Source: Leptasterias polaris (Eukaryota > Echinodermata > Asteroidea > Forcipulatida > Asteriidae). Taken from it: a stretch of DNA of 64,000 nt. The notes below the pieces were generated by a model. It saw only the letters and a program-made list of their open reading frames with translations. It was not told where the DNA came from and did not search any database. This document shows, one piece after another, positions 46,045 to 56,421 of this stretch. The DNA is taken from contig JAZGTN010000022.1 of assembly GCA_037783415.1 (NCBI GenBank), positions 5,864,001 through 5,928,000 of the forward strand. Reading direction: 5' to 3'. A program made the translations under genes and the position numbers. Positions within the stretch are counted from its first letter, which is position 1, and every line of letters starts with the position of its first letter.

Positions 46045-46395
46045 GATATTTCTCTACCCTGATTTAGATACTTTGCTCAGATGTAGGATATATCAAAATC
46101 AACAAGTCCCGATGACGCCTACTAAAGTAAGGCTCACCATGGAGCAATAAACTAGTTTATTGCTCCATGGGCTCACAGGTGTTACTTTCTTTCAACTACC
46201 CCAACTGGGATATACTTCGATCCTGACATACTTTGATATTCCTCTACCCTGATTCAGATACTTTGATCAGATATAGGATATCAAAATCAACAAGTCCCTA
46301 TGACACCTATACTCAAGTAAGGCTCACAGGTGTTACCTTCTTTCAACTATCCCAACTGGGGTATACTTTGATCCTGATTAGAACTTTCTTCCCTC
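46045..46395 (+). repeat. Two-copy tandem repeat, ~155 bp, first copy interrupted
   Basis: TTTCTCTACCCTGATTTAGA at about 46050 is repeated as TTCCTCTACCCTGATTCAGA at about 46241. Both are followed by TACTTTG.TCAGAT.TAGG, AATCAACAAGTCCC.ATGAC, AAGTAAGGCTCAC and AGGTGTTAC.TTCTTTCAAC. The copies are about 90 percent alike. The first contains a 39-bp extra block (the palindrome at 46138-46169 plus one duplicated 7-mer), so the second copy shows the uninterrupted site. Confidence 0.85.
46131..46176. mobile_element. Ultra-short palindromic insertion with 7-bp target duplication and preserved empty site
   Basis: The inserted 32 bp (46138-46169) is a perfect palindrome whose half is CATGGAGCAATAAACT. 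GGCTCAC flanks it on both sides (46131-46137 and 46170-46176). In the second copy of the surrounding repeat (near 46320) the same position reads AAGGCTCACAGGTGTTAC, with GGCTCAC present once. This is direct evidence that palindrome plus one 7-mer were added. The outer CATGGAG/CTCCATG matches the insertion at 28633-28666. A 7-bp duplication is uncommon among known DNA transposons. An alternative is templated repair that made a hairpin-like copy. Confidence 0.75.
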
Positions 46396-46473
46396 CATGA
46401 ATAGTCCCTGATTTGGGAAACCCTTGGATAACCAGGATAGTGACGCTTACTATTATTATTGCTTGGGTGGCAT
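46396..46473. other. Short spacer
   Basis: Nothing recognised. Confidence 0.4.
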
Positions 46474-46640
46474 AGTTGGCTTGTGCTTAAAATGCTCGCC
46501 GCTCACCACTGTGGCCCTGGTTCGATACCAGGCTAAGGCCATATGTGAGTAGAGTTGAGCATTGGTTCTCTCCTATGCCAGGAGTATTTTTCTCTGGGCC
46601 CTCCGGTTTTTCTTCCTCCCTGGTCTTGGCCTTGAAGAAC
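46474..46640 (+). mobile_element. tRNA-derived SINE, second family
   Basis: The head has A box GTGGCATAGTTGG at about 46475-46487 and canonical B box GGTTCGATACC at 46519-46529 within a T-arm CCTGGTTCGATACCAGG. It lacks a complete cloverleaf. It is followed by GCATTGGTTCTCTCCTATGC, then CAGGAGTATTTTTCTCTGGG and CCCTCCGGTTTTTCTTCCTC. This pyrimidine-rich body resembles SINE bodies I recall from several marine invertebrates. RNA polymerase III would transcribe it. It is unrelated in its body to the SINE at 16181. Confidence 0.65.
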
Positions 46641-47089
46641 ATGGCTTCTGTTGACCCTCAAATAAATCCACAGATTAAGATTTTGTACCAGAAATTCTAT
46701 TTGAAAAAAATGAAGTTGGGCTAGCTTGCCTGTTGGAAGATGTACTTCTAAGCATGGAGTAGTGTTCTAAGCAACACAGCCGCTGATGACTTCATGAGGT
46801 ATGACCTTAGAAAACCTCGATGAGGACATTGTTAAAAATGGCTTTGTCTCTTAAAGTTGATAAGTTCACATGTTGATTTTTTTAATATTCTTTAGTGTCA
46901 ATGGGTAAGACCATATTGACTTCGTAATTGACATTATTTCAAGACTGCTGAACATGACTCATTTGCCGTCTGTCATTTTATTATAAACAGACAGCTTAAT
47001 TGTCTTGAGATCATGTGTTTAATGTAATCTTTGTTTGATTTTATGTATGATATAAAGATAAGCAACTGTACATCAATATACATTTTTTT
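46641..47089. other. Non-coding DNA
   Basis: AT-rich sequence, no features recognised. Confidence 0.45.
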
Positions 47090-47430
47090 TTTCACTTGCA
47101 CCGATGTGTGTTAAGCACTGTATACTCAGTACTTACCCGAGTTCTGTGGGGGAAAAAAATTGAAAAAAAGTACTGAGTACTGAGTATAGATAGGTTGCAA
47201 TATGACGTAAATCGGCCATCTTTACAGGCAATTTGGAACACACAGTCATGCGTTACGCGTGAGAACGGCGTGCAGCACGCGCACATTTCACAAAACTCAT
47301 TGCGTGATTGGTTAGTAAACGGCGCGGCTGCGTTAACAATTTGAGCGCCTGACGCGCCTGCAAGCCAAAATGCGATTTGCCCGTAAAGATGGCGTCTACT
47401 GGGAACTATTTATACAGTGCTTAACACAGG
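47090..47430. mobile_element. CpG-rich segment bracketed by inverted SINE-tail sequences
   Basis: The left side is the SINE tail in reverse (CACCGATGTGTGTTAAGCAC, then TGTATACTCAGTACTTACCC and GAGTTCTGTGG). The right side ends TTTATACAGTGCTTAACACA, the same tail in direct orientation. Between them is a strikingly CpG-rich 200 bp (CATGCGTTACGCGTGAGAAC, GGCGTGCAGCACGCGCAC, AACGGCGCGGCTGCG, CCTGACGCGCCTGC). It contains AAGATGGCGTC at 47386-47396. It could be one element with these inverted ends, or CpG-rich DNA trapped between two SINE fragments. Confidence 0.5.
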
Positions 47431-47515
47431 GTAAAACAGCACAAAGGGTAAAACAAGGGTAAAACAACACAAAGGGTAAAACAAGGGTAAAACAAGGGTA
47501 AAACAACACACAATT
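47431..47515 (+). repeat. Short tandem repeat of GGGTAAAACAA
   Basis: GGGTAAAACA alternates with (A)GCACAAA or ACACAAA for about 80 bp, starting directly after the right SINE-tail sequence. It is probably a slippage-expanded SINE A-rich tail. Confidence 0.8.
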
Positions 47516-47825
47516 ATATTCTTTACCCCTACTGCAAAATTAACATCTATCAACTGTATCTACTCAATCATTTCCTTTGTACCAGCAAGCAATAGCATCA
47601 ACTCAATATTCACGGTCCCAATTATATTGATTGAACTCAAGACAGCAAGCCTTACATTCGTTATTATCCAATCTATTCTCACTTAATTCAAAACTCAGAT
47701 GTTCACATAATATAACCCCCGCAAATGTTTATGTGTGAGAGGGGCCATGGTGTTTACGATGACTGTCATGAACTTCCAGACCTATCTTGCGGATCACAGT
47801 TATTTTGTGTTTTGTGTGAGGTGGA
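47516..47825. other. Non-coding DNA
   Basis: No recognised features. Confidence 0.45.
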
Positions 47826-48040
47826 GTAGGAGAACAAAAACTACCTGAGAAGGAGTCTGAGTCTGAGTCTGAGTCTGAGTCTGAGTCAATTAGTGTGAGT
47901 TCCATTAATGCATATTCTCACCTCAGTTTTCAGTTCAGTTGTTTCCTAGTATATTTCACAGTATATGAGGTGAGGTGAGAATATGCACAAATGGAACTCG
48001 GACTCGGACTCCTTTTCAGGTAGTTTTTGTTCTCGTACAA
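47826..48040. mobile_element. Foldback element with ~75-100 bp arms
   Basis: The left arm reads GAGAACAAAAACTACCTGAG, then AAGGAGTCTGAGTCTGAG and, after a (GAGTCT)n expansion, GAGTTCCATTAATGCATATT and CTCACCTCA. The right arm reads TGAGGTGAGAATATGCACAA, ATGGAACTCGGACTCGGACT, CCTTTTCAGGTAGTTTTTGT and TCTCGTAC, its reverse complement. The left arm's hexamer has expanded to about six copies, against two or three of the variant GAGTCC in the right arm. The centre is about 40 bp. It is non-coding; a transcript would fold into a long double strand. Confidence 0.75.
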
Positions 48041-48699
48041 TCTGCCAATAAGGATCAACAGCCTTAGATCCATTTTAGAGTAACTTATAAACGATCTTTT
48101 TATGAAGAGACTTACACCATCTTGTCTCCAGTCTGCATTGGTGTAAAAATGAATACTGATTCTCAATATACAAAAAAGCACCAGACTTTTTCCCACCCAT
48201 CCAGCCTTAACTTTGTGACATTAATTTGAATGGGAGATATACAAGATGGCTGCAGTGTGATACAGGTCTAAAATCTCAGGTGGTTTGCTTCGTTCTACTC
48301 TACATTTTTAACATATACTTTTAAAGGAAAGTTGGTTTTCAAATCGGTGAAATGGTCTGCTATCACTACCATAGACTGGGTCATATATATACATTGTCCA
48401 GTTGATAACATGAGCAGTTTTTGTATGTAACACAAGAAAGATGTATCATTGAAAGATGTAACAGTACGGACTACATCTGCAAAATGAATTGTTATAAAAA
48501 AAGAGAGTCAAGTGATGATATTAGACAGAATGCTGAAGGCGTATAAATCAAGCTAGACCAATTTGAAAGTTTCCAGTGCTTGAGGTGACGTTAAATGGTT
48601 TTGCTGGTTTAGGCCTGGAGTGAGCAGCATGCCCGTCTGTGGTGGCAGCATCCAGCTGTGTCATGATGTGAAACCTTTTGCAAGCGCAGCATCTGGTGG
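48041..48699. other. Non-coding DNA
   Basis: AT-rich sequence without recognised features, apart from AAGATGGCTGC at 48243-48253. Confidence 0.4.
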
Positions 48700-49440
48700 A
48701 CCTATTTAGAGTGTCCCCCCCCCTGCTAGAAGGCAGTCATTTGTAATGATATTCACTCCCAGACATAGAAGCCAGCGACCAGTGACTGTTTTCTCCACAC
48801 CCCCTATTTCTCGGCCTCTTTCGCTGCGCTAATGCATTTATGGTGGGGCCCTTTTGCCATAGAACGGGCAATGGAAATGACATGCCTTGTTTAAGATTAG
48901 TCGTGGTCTTGTCATCGCCTGTACAGCTGTTCACTTCGTAAGGTATCGGGGCTTTGTGCCGCTACCTCCAGGTCTCATTGCGGATGTCAAGGTTTAATGC
49001 TTGCAGCCTCATTGCGAAAATCGTCTTTTAAGACGCGCTTGGCATTAGCGTACACAGCTCTATTTTGCCGTCTGTGTGGGTGGTTATTATGGTAAAGTCA
49101 GTGAGCTTGGTAGTCTCTCCTCGCGACCTGATTGCATTCCATTTTTCAAGACCGAAAGGCATAATTAGCATCCCTGCGGCTTATTGGCCAGCTACGGATC
49201 GCTTGTCAGGTGATGCGATTTAGTGATGGTATCGTAGAAGGGCAAGTAGATGGACCGAGCAGCTCATATGGGCCGCCATGACAACAGATACACTCCTTCA
49301 CCATTGCTATCCCATAATCCCGCTGTACAGGCCGTTCACAGCCCTCTCCTGCGGCGCTTTTGCTGGGAAATCCAACTCGCAGCTTGAACAGTATGGCAAT
49401 CAGCCATTTTGTCTGTCACGTCAGATCAGGGTCAGGTCTG
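48700..49440. promoter_or_regulatory. CpG-richer low-repeat patch, candidate cis-regulatory module
   Basis: About 740 bp with markedly more CpG and balanced base composition than the flanks, and no recognisable transposon or simple repeat. Factor-like words include GGCATAATTAGCATCC (homeobox-type), TTATTGGCCAG (CCAAT, inverted), CAGCTGTT (E box) and TGTCACGTCAG (CRE-like). It has no long ORF. The contrast with the neighbourhood is what conserved non-coding sequence often looks like in invertebrate introns. The function is inference. Confidence 0.35.
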
Positions 49441-49904
49441 TTTAGGGAATCAGATTTCTTGCAGTGCTTTCCACAGTAATGGTCTTAAATAGAGTGTATC
49501 ATTTGGGATTAGAACATTAAGGTGAAGCAGAAAGAGAGTCATGGTCATTACATGACACCAAAAGTGTTTCAAAATACCCAGAATGTTGCAACAAATGTAG
49601 TTTAATATCTTTTTCCCCACTGTAACTTGCCTGGTATCACTCAAAACTTTCTGTCTGGATCCTTGTAATAAAGGAACAGATAAAGGAACAGCTTCCCCCT
49701 CCCCCTCCCCCCCCCCCCCCCCAACACACACACCAACATCACCATCCTCCCACTGACCATACTGGACTACACTGTTTCTTTAATTGGCATAATATGAAAA
49801 ACATAACCCAAATTTCATAGCAGGATTTCTGCGGAATTTACAGCTTTTATTGACAGGTTTAGCAAAATTTTAATTTTATTAAATAAAATCATAACTTTTA
49901 CACA
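49441..49904. other. Non-coding DNA with 16-nt poly(C)
   Basis: A C/T-rich stretch ends in a 16-nt poly(C) at 49707-49722 followed by (CA)n. Otherwise nothing is recognised. Confidence 0.5.
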
Positions 49905-50175
49905 ACTTTCAACCAATCAGGACCCTGATACAAGTTTCGACCAATCAAACTCAAGCTGAGTAAACTGTTGACTAATCAGGACTAACAATTTCTGGCCAAT
50001 CCTATTGAGGCTGATAGAACAGTCATCCAGTCAGGACCTGGGTAAAGGTTTTGACCAATCATACTCAAGCAGACTAAAGAAGTTTGTTGCCACTCATATT
50101 AAGGCTGATAGAACTGTATTCCAATAAGAAGTTTTGACAAGTTACATGATCATGAAAGGTTTGACCTATCATATT
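49905..50175 (+). repeat. Degenerate ~60-bp tandem repeat rich in CCAAT words
   Basis: ACCAATCAGGACC, CGACCAATCAAACTCAAGCT, GACTAATCAGGAC, GGCCAATCCTATTGAGGCTG, CCAGTCAGGACCTGGG, GACCAATCATACTCAAGC and CCACTCATATTAAGGCTGAT recur in two alternating registers. They give about four diverged units. The repeated (A/G)CCAATCA is the NF-Y/CCAAT-box word. An array of CCAAT words could bind NF-Y, but the repeat explanation suffices. Confidence 0.6.
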
Positions 50176-51641
50176 CGGCCACTTTGCCACAAAATGACAA
50201 TTTGTTTGTTAGTATCCCTGAATGGCATATCTTCACAGTGGACAGTGTATGAAGTATGGTAGTGGTTTCTACTCAAATGTATAAAGAACTGTTTAATGAA
50301 TATGTACGGTATTGGTTCATTTGATTAATGAAACTTCTTAAGTGATAAGTTAGCTTATGGAAAATTTACTTCTAAAAAACCTTGTATTTGTAACAAAGTT
50401 TTCAAATCTAGATAAAACATTGCCTTATAGATCAGATGATTGTTATCGTTCATTTCTTCTTTTAGTTTTGTGTAAAGATACCATGCAAAATGTTGTAATT
50501 CTTAGGTAGCATAAATGGCCACAGACCTGTAACCCTTATTTGTCTGTTTTAATTGAAAACAAAAAGGTGCTTTCTGTTGATTTCAGAGAAAAGGCTCCCC
50601 TCAACTTCTCCCCCTTGTGTTTCAAGAGTTGGGTTTGTACAACTAAAAATAAACAGCAATCCTCCCCTCCCCCCCCCCCCCTTATCCCCCTGGGTCCTCC
50701 CCGTGTATTGACTCCTCTAAAAGGTCCCACTTAGAGCTCAAACAAAATAGGCCTCACTTGGGATAATCACAACGTTTGTTTTGGCCAAGAGTTACCAAAC
50801 AGAATGTTCTCGTTGGGCAAACAAAAGTCATCAATCTGATGTCAGACTGATATTCAGTATTATAGGACCCACTTGACGTGTGGCCAGTATCTACATGTAC
50901 TCTGGGGCTGCTGCATCGTTCTGCTATTGCTGTTTATATCCGGACAAAATCATTACAAGTCTGCAGCGGAGCTCGTTGTGTAAGCAACAGTTCGATTGAA
51001 TGATAGAATGAAAACAAAATATGACAGGGACAGTTGATAATAAGGAGAGGTTTTGGGGAGGTATCTATGGGCAGGGATGATTGGTGGTGCTGAGTTTTGT
51101 TTGTAGAACAGGGTGTCTGACCAGACTGCCATCGTTGGTTCGCATTTGTTTTAGATGTTGAGATTTCATGGTGATTTTATTTTATCCGGAGAGCATCTTG
51201 TGTTGTGTGGGTGTTGTCTTTTGTGGTCAGTGACTTTTCCTGTGAGAGTTGTCTTCATATAATCCAAGAGAAGTTTGTCATGTTTTTGCTGGTGAGGGTG
51301 GAGATGATTAAGCATGTGGACAGGTATTGGTTTGACTCGGGAACGGATTGACGAGGGTCGTGTTTATTTGAGATGAACATTTGATCCGGTCGCCTGGAGA
51401 ATCATCACGTTAGATTCCAACTCATGGGAAAAGGAATGAAACCGTGGGATATTTGTCAAACTTTAAGGACGTTGAGGTACAAGAAATCAGCTACCAGCTA
51501 GAAGTGAGGGTTAACAGCTGCCTAGAAACTTTAATGATTCAAAGAAATAACATTGGGTTTCATAAGTGGTGGTTAGTTACTAATAGTGACTGGTAAACTT
51601 AACCAATTTCACAAATACCCTGTTATACTTTTAAGCAATCT
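50176..51641. other. Non-coding DNA with 13-nt poly(C)
   Basis: A C-rich tract with a 13-nt run at 50669-50681. The patch 50.9-51.5 kb has few repeats. No exon recognised. Confidence 0.4.
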
Positions 51642-51887
51642 AGGCCATCAAATTTCATGGCTCTGCTTAACGTAAGCAAAGAATCGGCGCTTACTGAAGC
51701 AGAGAATTCCGCGCTTACGTCAAGCGTATTTCACGGGTTAGCAGAGAATTGTTGCTTGTGCGCGTGCGTACTCCACGTTACTCGGCATTTTTCGCTTACA
51801 CAGCTAGCGCAGAAATTCGGTGCTTGCAGAGAATGGTGATCGTTAGCGCAGAATTCGGCGGTAAGCAGAGCCATGAAATTGGGCCCC
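51642..51887. mobile_element. MITE, family C
   Basis: The left part reads AAATTTCATGGCTCTGCTTA then ACGTAAGCAAAGAATCGGCG. The right part reads GCAGAATTCGGCGGTAAGCA, GAGCCATGAAATTGGGCCCC. These make long imperfect inverted repeats. Interior words such as TTCACGGGTTAGCAG and CGCTTACACAGCTAGCGCA match the copy at 60302 at about 85 percent. An extra right-end-like piece (AAGCGGAGCCATGACAATGG then GCCCC) lies at 51960-51983. It is non-coding and CpG-rich for the region. Confidence 0.8.
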
Positions 51888-54800
51888 CTGGACACAATAG
51901 CATCTCAGTGCTATTTACCTCCTTTATCATCGATGAGTTACAAAGTGTGTTTTGCAGTAAGCGGAGCCATGACAATGGGCCCCGATGAGCACTGTGTGAT
52001 GTTGCCGGGCATGCTACATACATGTATTAGGCTTCACTTCTTATTTCATTCTTTATTTAGGAAAAACTTGATGCCATCACTTAGAAAACTTCTTTCACAG
52101 TGCATGTATTCTTCTTATCTGACCAAACTCATTCTGGCGATTAGAATGTTGTTGTAACTTTGGTTAACGGTTCCTTTAAGGATGCCAGCCTCCTGTTGAT
52201 GGATGGGTTGACTGACTATTGTCTGAGTCACTGCACTTGAGGGTGCAGAACCCATGCAACAAAATCCGCCCACTCCGCCTTTCTCTCTCACACACTCTCT
52301 CCATCATAAATGTGCCGCATTTTTTCCCTTCATTGCTTAACAGATGGCAGATACAGCTGTCTGCTCTGGCTCTTATTGCACCTAGACTAGTTTCAGTCCT
52401 CACCTGCTAAAACATCTTGCAGACAACTGAACTGTTTGGTCACTTTCTCTGAGGCATTCTGAGGTGGTCACATTTTGAAGAGAAAGTCTTAGGGGGGTGA
52501 TAGAATCAAAGTTTGGATGCAGTTTTGTGAGAATGGCAAACCACTTAGCCAATCTACATATCTTTTCAAGGAATGTGTGAGTGGGAGAATGGTGGGGCGT
52601 TGAACTTACTGTAATAGTCACGGAAAAGCCGAGTTCAGAAAAGGTTTGACGCTCAAAAAAGAATCCCCCTGAAGACAACTTTTAGAGTAAACTACCTTGT
52701 TATGAGGAAATACGTTTCAGTCTTGGCAAAATAGGGTAGGACTCCTCCATATCTCATTGTTCCATACATTTTTATATTGTAGAACTTGGCTACTCATTTC
52801 ATCTCACTCTGTAGCAAGTTTATGGCAAGATTGGTTTAATAGATGGGATAGGTTTGCTGGGTAGACTTTATTCATTCGTTAAGCAAAAAAGTTGAATTAA
52901 CTCTGGAGACAAAATCTAACCTCAATGTTGTTGGTTTGAATCTATGTCACACACATTTTGTTGTTGTGTAAGATGCATCATCATGCATTGCTTCTCTTCA
53001 CCCTGGAGTATAATTTGGGATGTTAAAAAGTTACATTAGCTTCAAATACTGTTCAAATTGTTGAAAGTTTGTTGATTTAAACTGACTAGAAACACATGGC
53101 ATTTAAAGCGCCGGATTGATAGATACCTGGGGAATAATACTTGACTTAGTCTAAGATAAACAGATTTTACTTTCCAATCAGTTATCCTGACTCTTCCCTA
53201 GATATTCCCACTAGACAATCCTTTCATCAAAAACCAATACCTTCTTCAAACTTAATGATTTAAAAGTTGCACTTGTGTTTTGAAACCCATCTCTGACCTT
53301 AAGTTTTTAGAAGCATTAAATTCCTCATCAATTTAAAGGAAGCAGACATTCTGTCACGACTTGATTGATTGACAATTCCCTGGTGTCGGTTAGGGTTGAG
53401 GAGTAAGGGGCAATAGAACCTGTATCTCTCCCCACATAATCGCTCTAGAAAATCTTCATCGAACCTGTTTGGCATTAATCTTACTGTAGTGCAATGGCAC
53501 CAGTCTGAGATATCCCCAGGATACACGCGTATCAAATGCAGGTGAGTACTACTCTCAAATCTAGTACCCCGCCCCCTGTCCCCACCCCCTTGTTATTAGA
53601 AACCAAGCGTAATTAATTTTGCATTTTGGTCTTTGTTGTCCAAATCTTCAGACCTCACCCCTCAGCATTTAACAGTATCCTCTTTGCGTGTGTTGCTAGA
53701 AACCTTGATTTGTTCGTTGTGCATGTTGGGATAGAGCTATAGGCCTAGCCTAGATTGGAAAGAGAAGTCCCCACTCAGCCTGCAGGTAATAATGCAACAG
53801 CCTCCTTTATCTATTGTCATTCCAGACAGTATTCAGGCTTTGTTCGCTGTCTTGCCGGACACTTTTCCAATAGCCATTATTTCCTTGCCTCACACCTCTC
53901 TCCGCTCTAGAAGGCGTTGAACCTACTTACGTCCCGCCCTTGCCGTTGAAATGTGTCGCTAACCTCCTGTAATACCGGGCCCGTTGATTGCTTTAACGGT
54001 TTAAACTATACTACGTGACTGGACTGTATATTAGTGTGCAAGTCAGTCAGTGCTATAGTCTATGGATATTAAGATCTTAACAACTACCATCTAGCTTCTT
54101 TAGGGTCTGTTTCCAGTTGACTTCATAAAATCTCCTTGTTATTATTAATTACCTTGGTACAAGAAACTTCTGGAACTGATTAAAATATGATTTGGAAAAT
54201 TCCAGCTTGAGGTGTTGTGGGTATAAAGTGTTTGAAAAGGGTCATAAGAATCTGACACCTGAGATCAATAAATGTCAGTAACGATGGGTATTAATGACCT
54301 ATGTGTGTCTACACTAAAACAACGGATACCTTTCATTTTAATGGCGGAAGATTGTAGATGCTTCAGACTTTTGCAGAATACTTGTTTTTGATGAAACACA
54401 GTCCACCTCTTGAAAAAGATTGTGCTCTACTGTTGTTTTACTCCCACAGAAGAAATGCAAACGAAAATGTCTGGTTGTCAACTTTCATTTTGTATATATT
54501 TAAAAAAATATGCACAATTTTAATACGCTGTGCGTGTACATTGCTTATTATCTTTACTCTAAAGAACAAGTATATATCATCTAGAAACATATATCAGTGC
54601 TTGGGTCATTTCTATTTGTGGAAAGTGTCATTAGTTGATCCTCTTTTGCTTTTAGTTTCTGGAAGACAAGAAGATGAAAATCAAATTTTAAATTATGACA
54701 AATGTGTGTTATGGAAACTGTTTCGCACAAAATATTGACTAATCATTTATTATTTACACACAAAAAGTGAGAGGTAAAACAAATATGCATTCCCTTAAAG

Positions 54801-55604
54801 TAATTACAACCGAAGGGCTGGCTGCTACTTAAGCAGTGGTTTAGGGTCAAGTAAATGCACTGAAGTTGTCAACAATAATTTAACTTAATTAGCCTGTGAC
54901 AAATTTTAGATACCTACTCAAAATGTCAAGAGATTGGCAATAAAATGTCCATGTTTTCTTCTGATTTTATATGTTTGTCATAATATGCTCTTTCTGTGCT
55001 AGACATATTTTATTAAATTTTTTAATTTTTATTATAATATATTTTTTTAAATCTTTCAATCATTTACACTGGGAATACACAGTTGAACAGGGGCTGTCAA
55101 GGATATACAAGAGTATAAAAACCGTCATAGAAAGATGTGTTCAACCAGACCCCTACCAATGATAAAATGTACTATCAAGTTAATATTGAAGTTTTTGACA
55201 AAGACTGCAACAGAGATATTACCAACTTTCTACCAAGTCAACTTTCAGACTATTTGTTTCTGGGGTTTTATGTGGAGTTTTCCGATAGTTCTCACTAAAG
55301 GATCCATACTTTTCCTAACTGTATTTCTCTATTTTTATTCTAAACGCAGTAAGGTTGATCAACCATAGATGTTCTCTGCTATGTAGATTTCATGCATGAC
55401 TATTACCATCGGATACTGATCAACTGCCACTTGCCCTCCACTAGCCAACCAAACAAATTGGCCCAACTGAGCATGTCTGCACTGAAAAACCAGCTGCATC
55501 AAGTCCAAAAGAGCATTTAGGGGCGGGCCCAAAGGTGATCAGTCCTTACCTTAGGGGTTACTAGAGTTCGTTGACATCTTTATGATGTATTATCATGATG
55601 GAAC
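51888..55604. other. Non-coding DNA
   Basis: No exon, tRNA or complete element is recognised over 3.7 kb. Short open frames, including a 126-codon one at 54358-54738, are AT-rich and without family features. The patch 53.3-54.1 kb is somewhat GC-richer and low in repeats. Confidence 0.4.
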
Positions 55605-56421
55605 AGGTAAAGGTGTAAGGGGGTAGTAGTCCGGATTTGGATATAACAGGTAAAGGTGTAAGGGGGTAGTAGTCCGGATTTGGATGGAACAGGTAAAGGT
55701 GTAAGGGGGTAGTATTCCGGATTTGGATATAACAGGTAAAGGTGTAAGGGGGTAGTAGTCCGGATTTGGATATAACAGGTAAAGGTGTAAGGGGGTAGTA
55801 GTCCGGATTTGGATGGAACAGGTAAAGGTGTAAGGGGGTAGTATTCCGGATTTGGATATAACAGGTAAAGGTGTAAGGGGGTAGTAGTCCGGATTTGGAT
55901 GGAACAGGTAAAGGTGTAAGGGGGTAGTAGTCCGGATTTGGATGGAACAGGTAAAGGTGTAAGGGGGTAGTAGTCCGGATTTGGATGGAACAGGTAAAGG
56001 TGTAAGGGGGTAGTAGTCCGGATTTGGATATAACAGGTAAAGGTGTAAGGGGGTAGTAGTCCGGATTTGGATATAACAGGTAAAGGTGTAAGGGGGTAGT
56101 AGTCCGGATTTGGATGGAACAGGTAAAGGTGTAAGGGGGTAGTAGTCCGGATTTGGATGGAACAGGTAAAGGTGTAAGGGGGTAGTAGTCCGGATTTGGA
56201 TGGAACAGGTAAAGGTGTAAGGGGGTAGTAGTCCGGATTTGGATATAACAGGTAAAGGTGTAAGGGGGTAGTAGTCCGGATTTGGATATAACAGGTAAAG
56301 GTGTAAGGGGGTAGTAGTCCGGATTTGGATGGAACAGGTAAAGGTGTAAGGGGGTAGTAGTCCGGATTTGGATGGAACAGGTAAAGGTGTAATGGGGTAG
56401 TAGTCCAGATTTTGATATATC
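55605..56421. repeat. Minisatellite, 43-bp unit, 19 copies with higher-order structure
   Basis: AGGTAAAGGTGTAAGGGGGT then AGTAGTCCGGATTTGGAT plus ATAAC (type A) or GGAAC (type G) repeats with an exact 43-bp period. Reading left to right the unit types are A G A* A G A* G G G A A G G G A A G G x. The asterisk marks a TAGTAT variant and x a degenerate last unit. So a three-unit block occurs twice, then a five-unit block GGGAA occurs twice with the start of a third. The - strand unit has no stop in any frame, so a 412-codon open frame runs through all three phases with a 43-residue period. I regard it as a repeat, not a gene. Confidence 0.95.

Noticed and set aside
54358..54738. 126-codon open frame
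   Set aside because: AT-rich, Leu/Phe/Ile-heavy composition typical of chance frames in this DNA; no motifs or splice sites.
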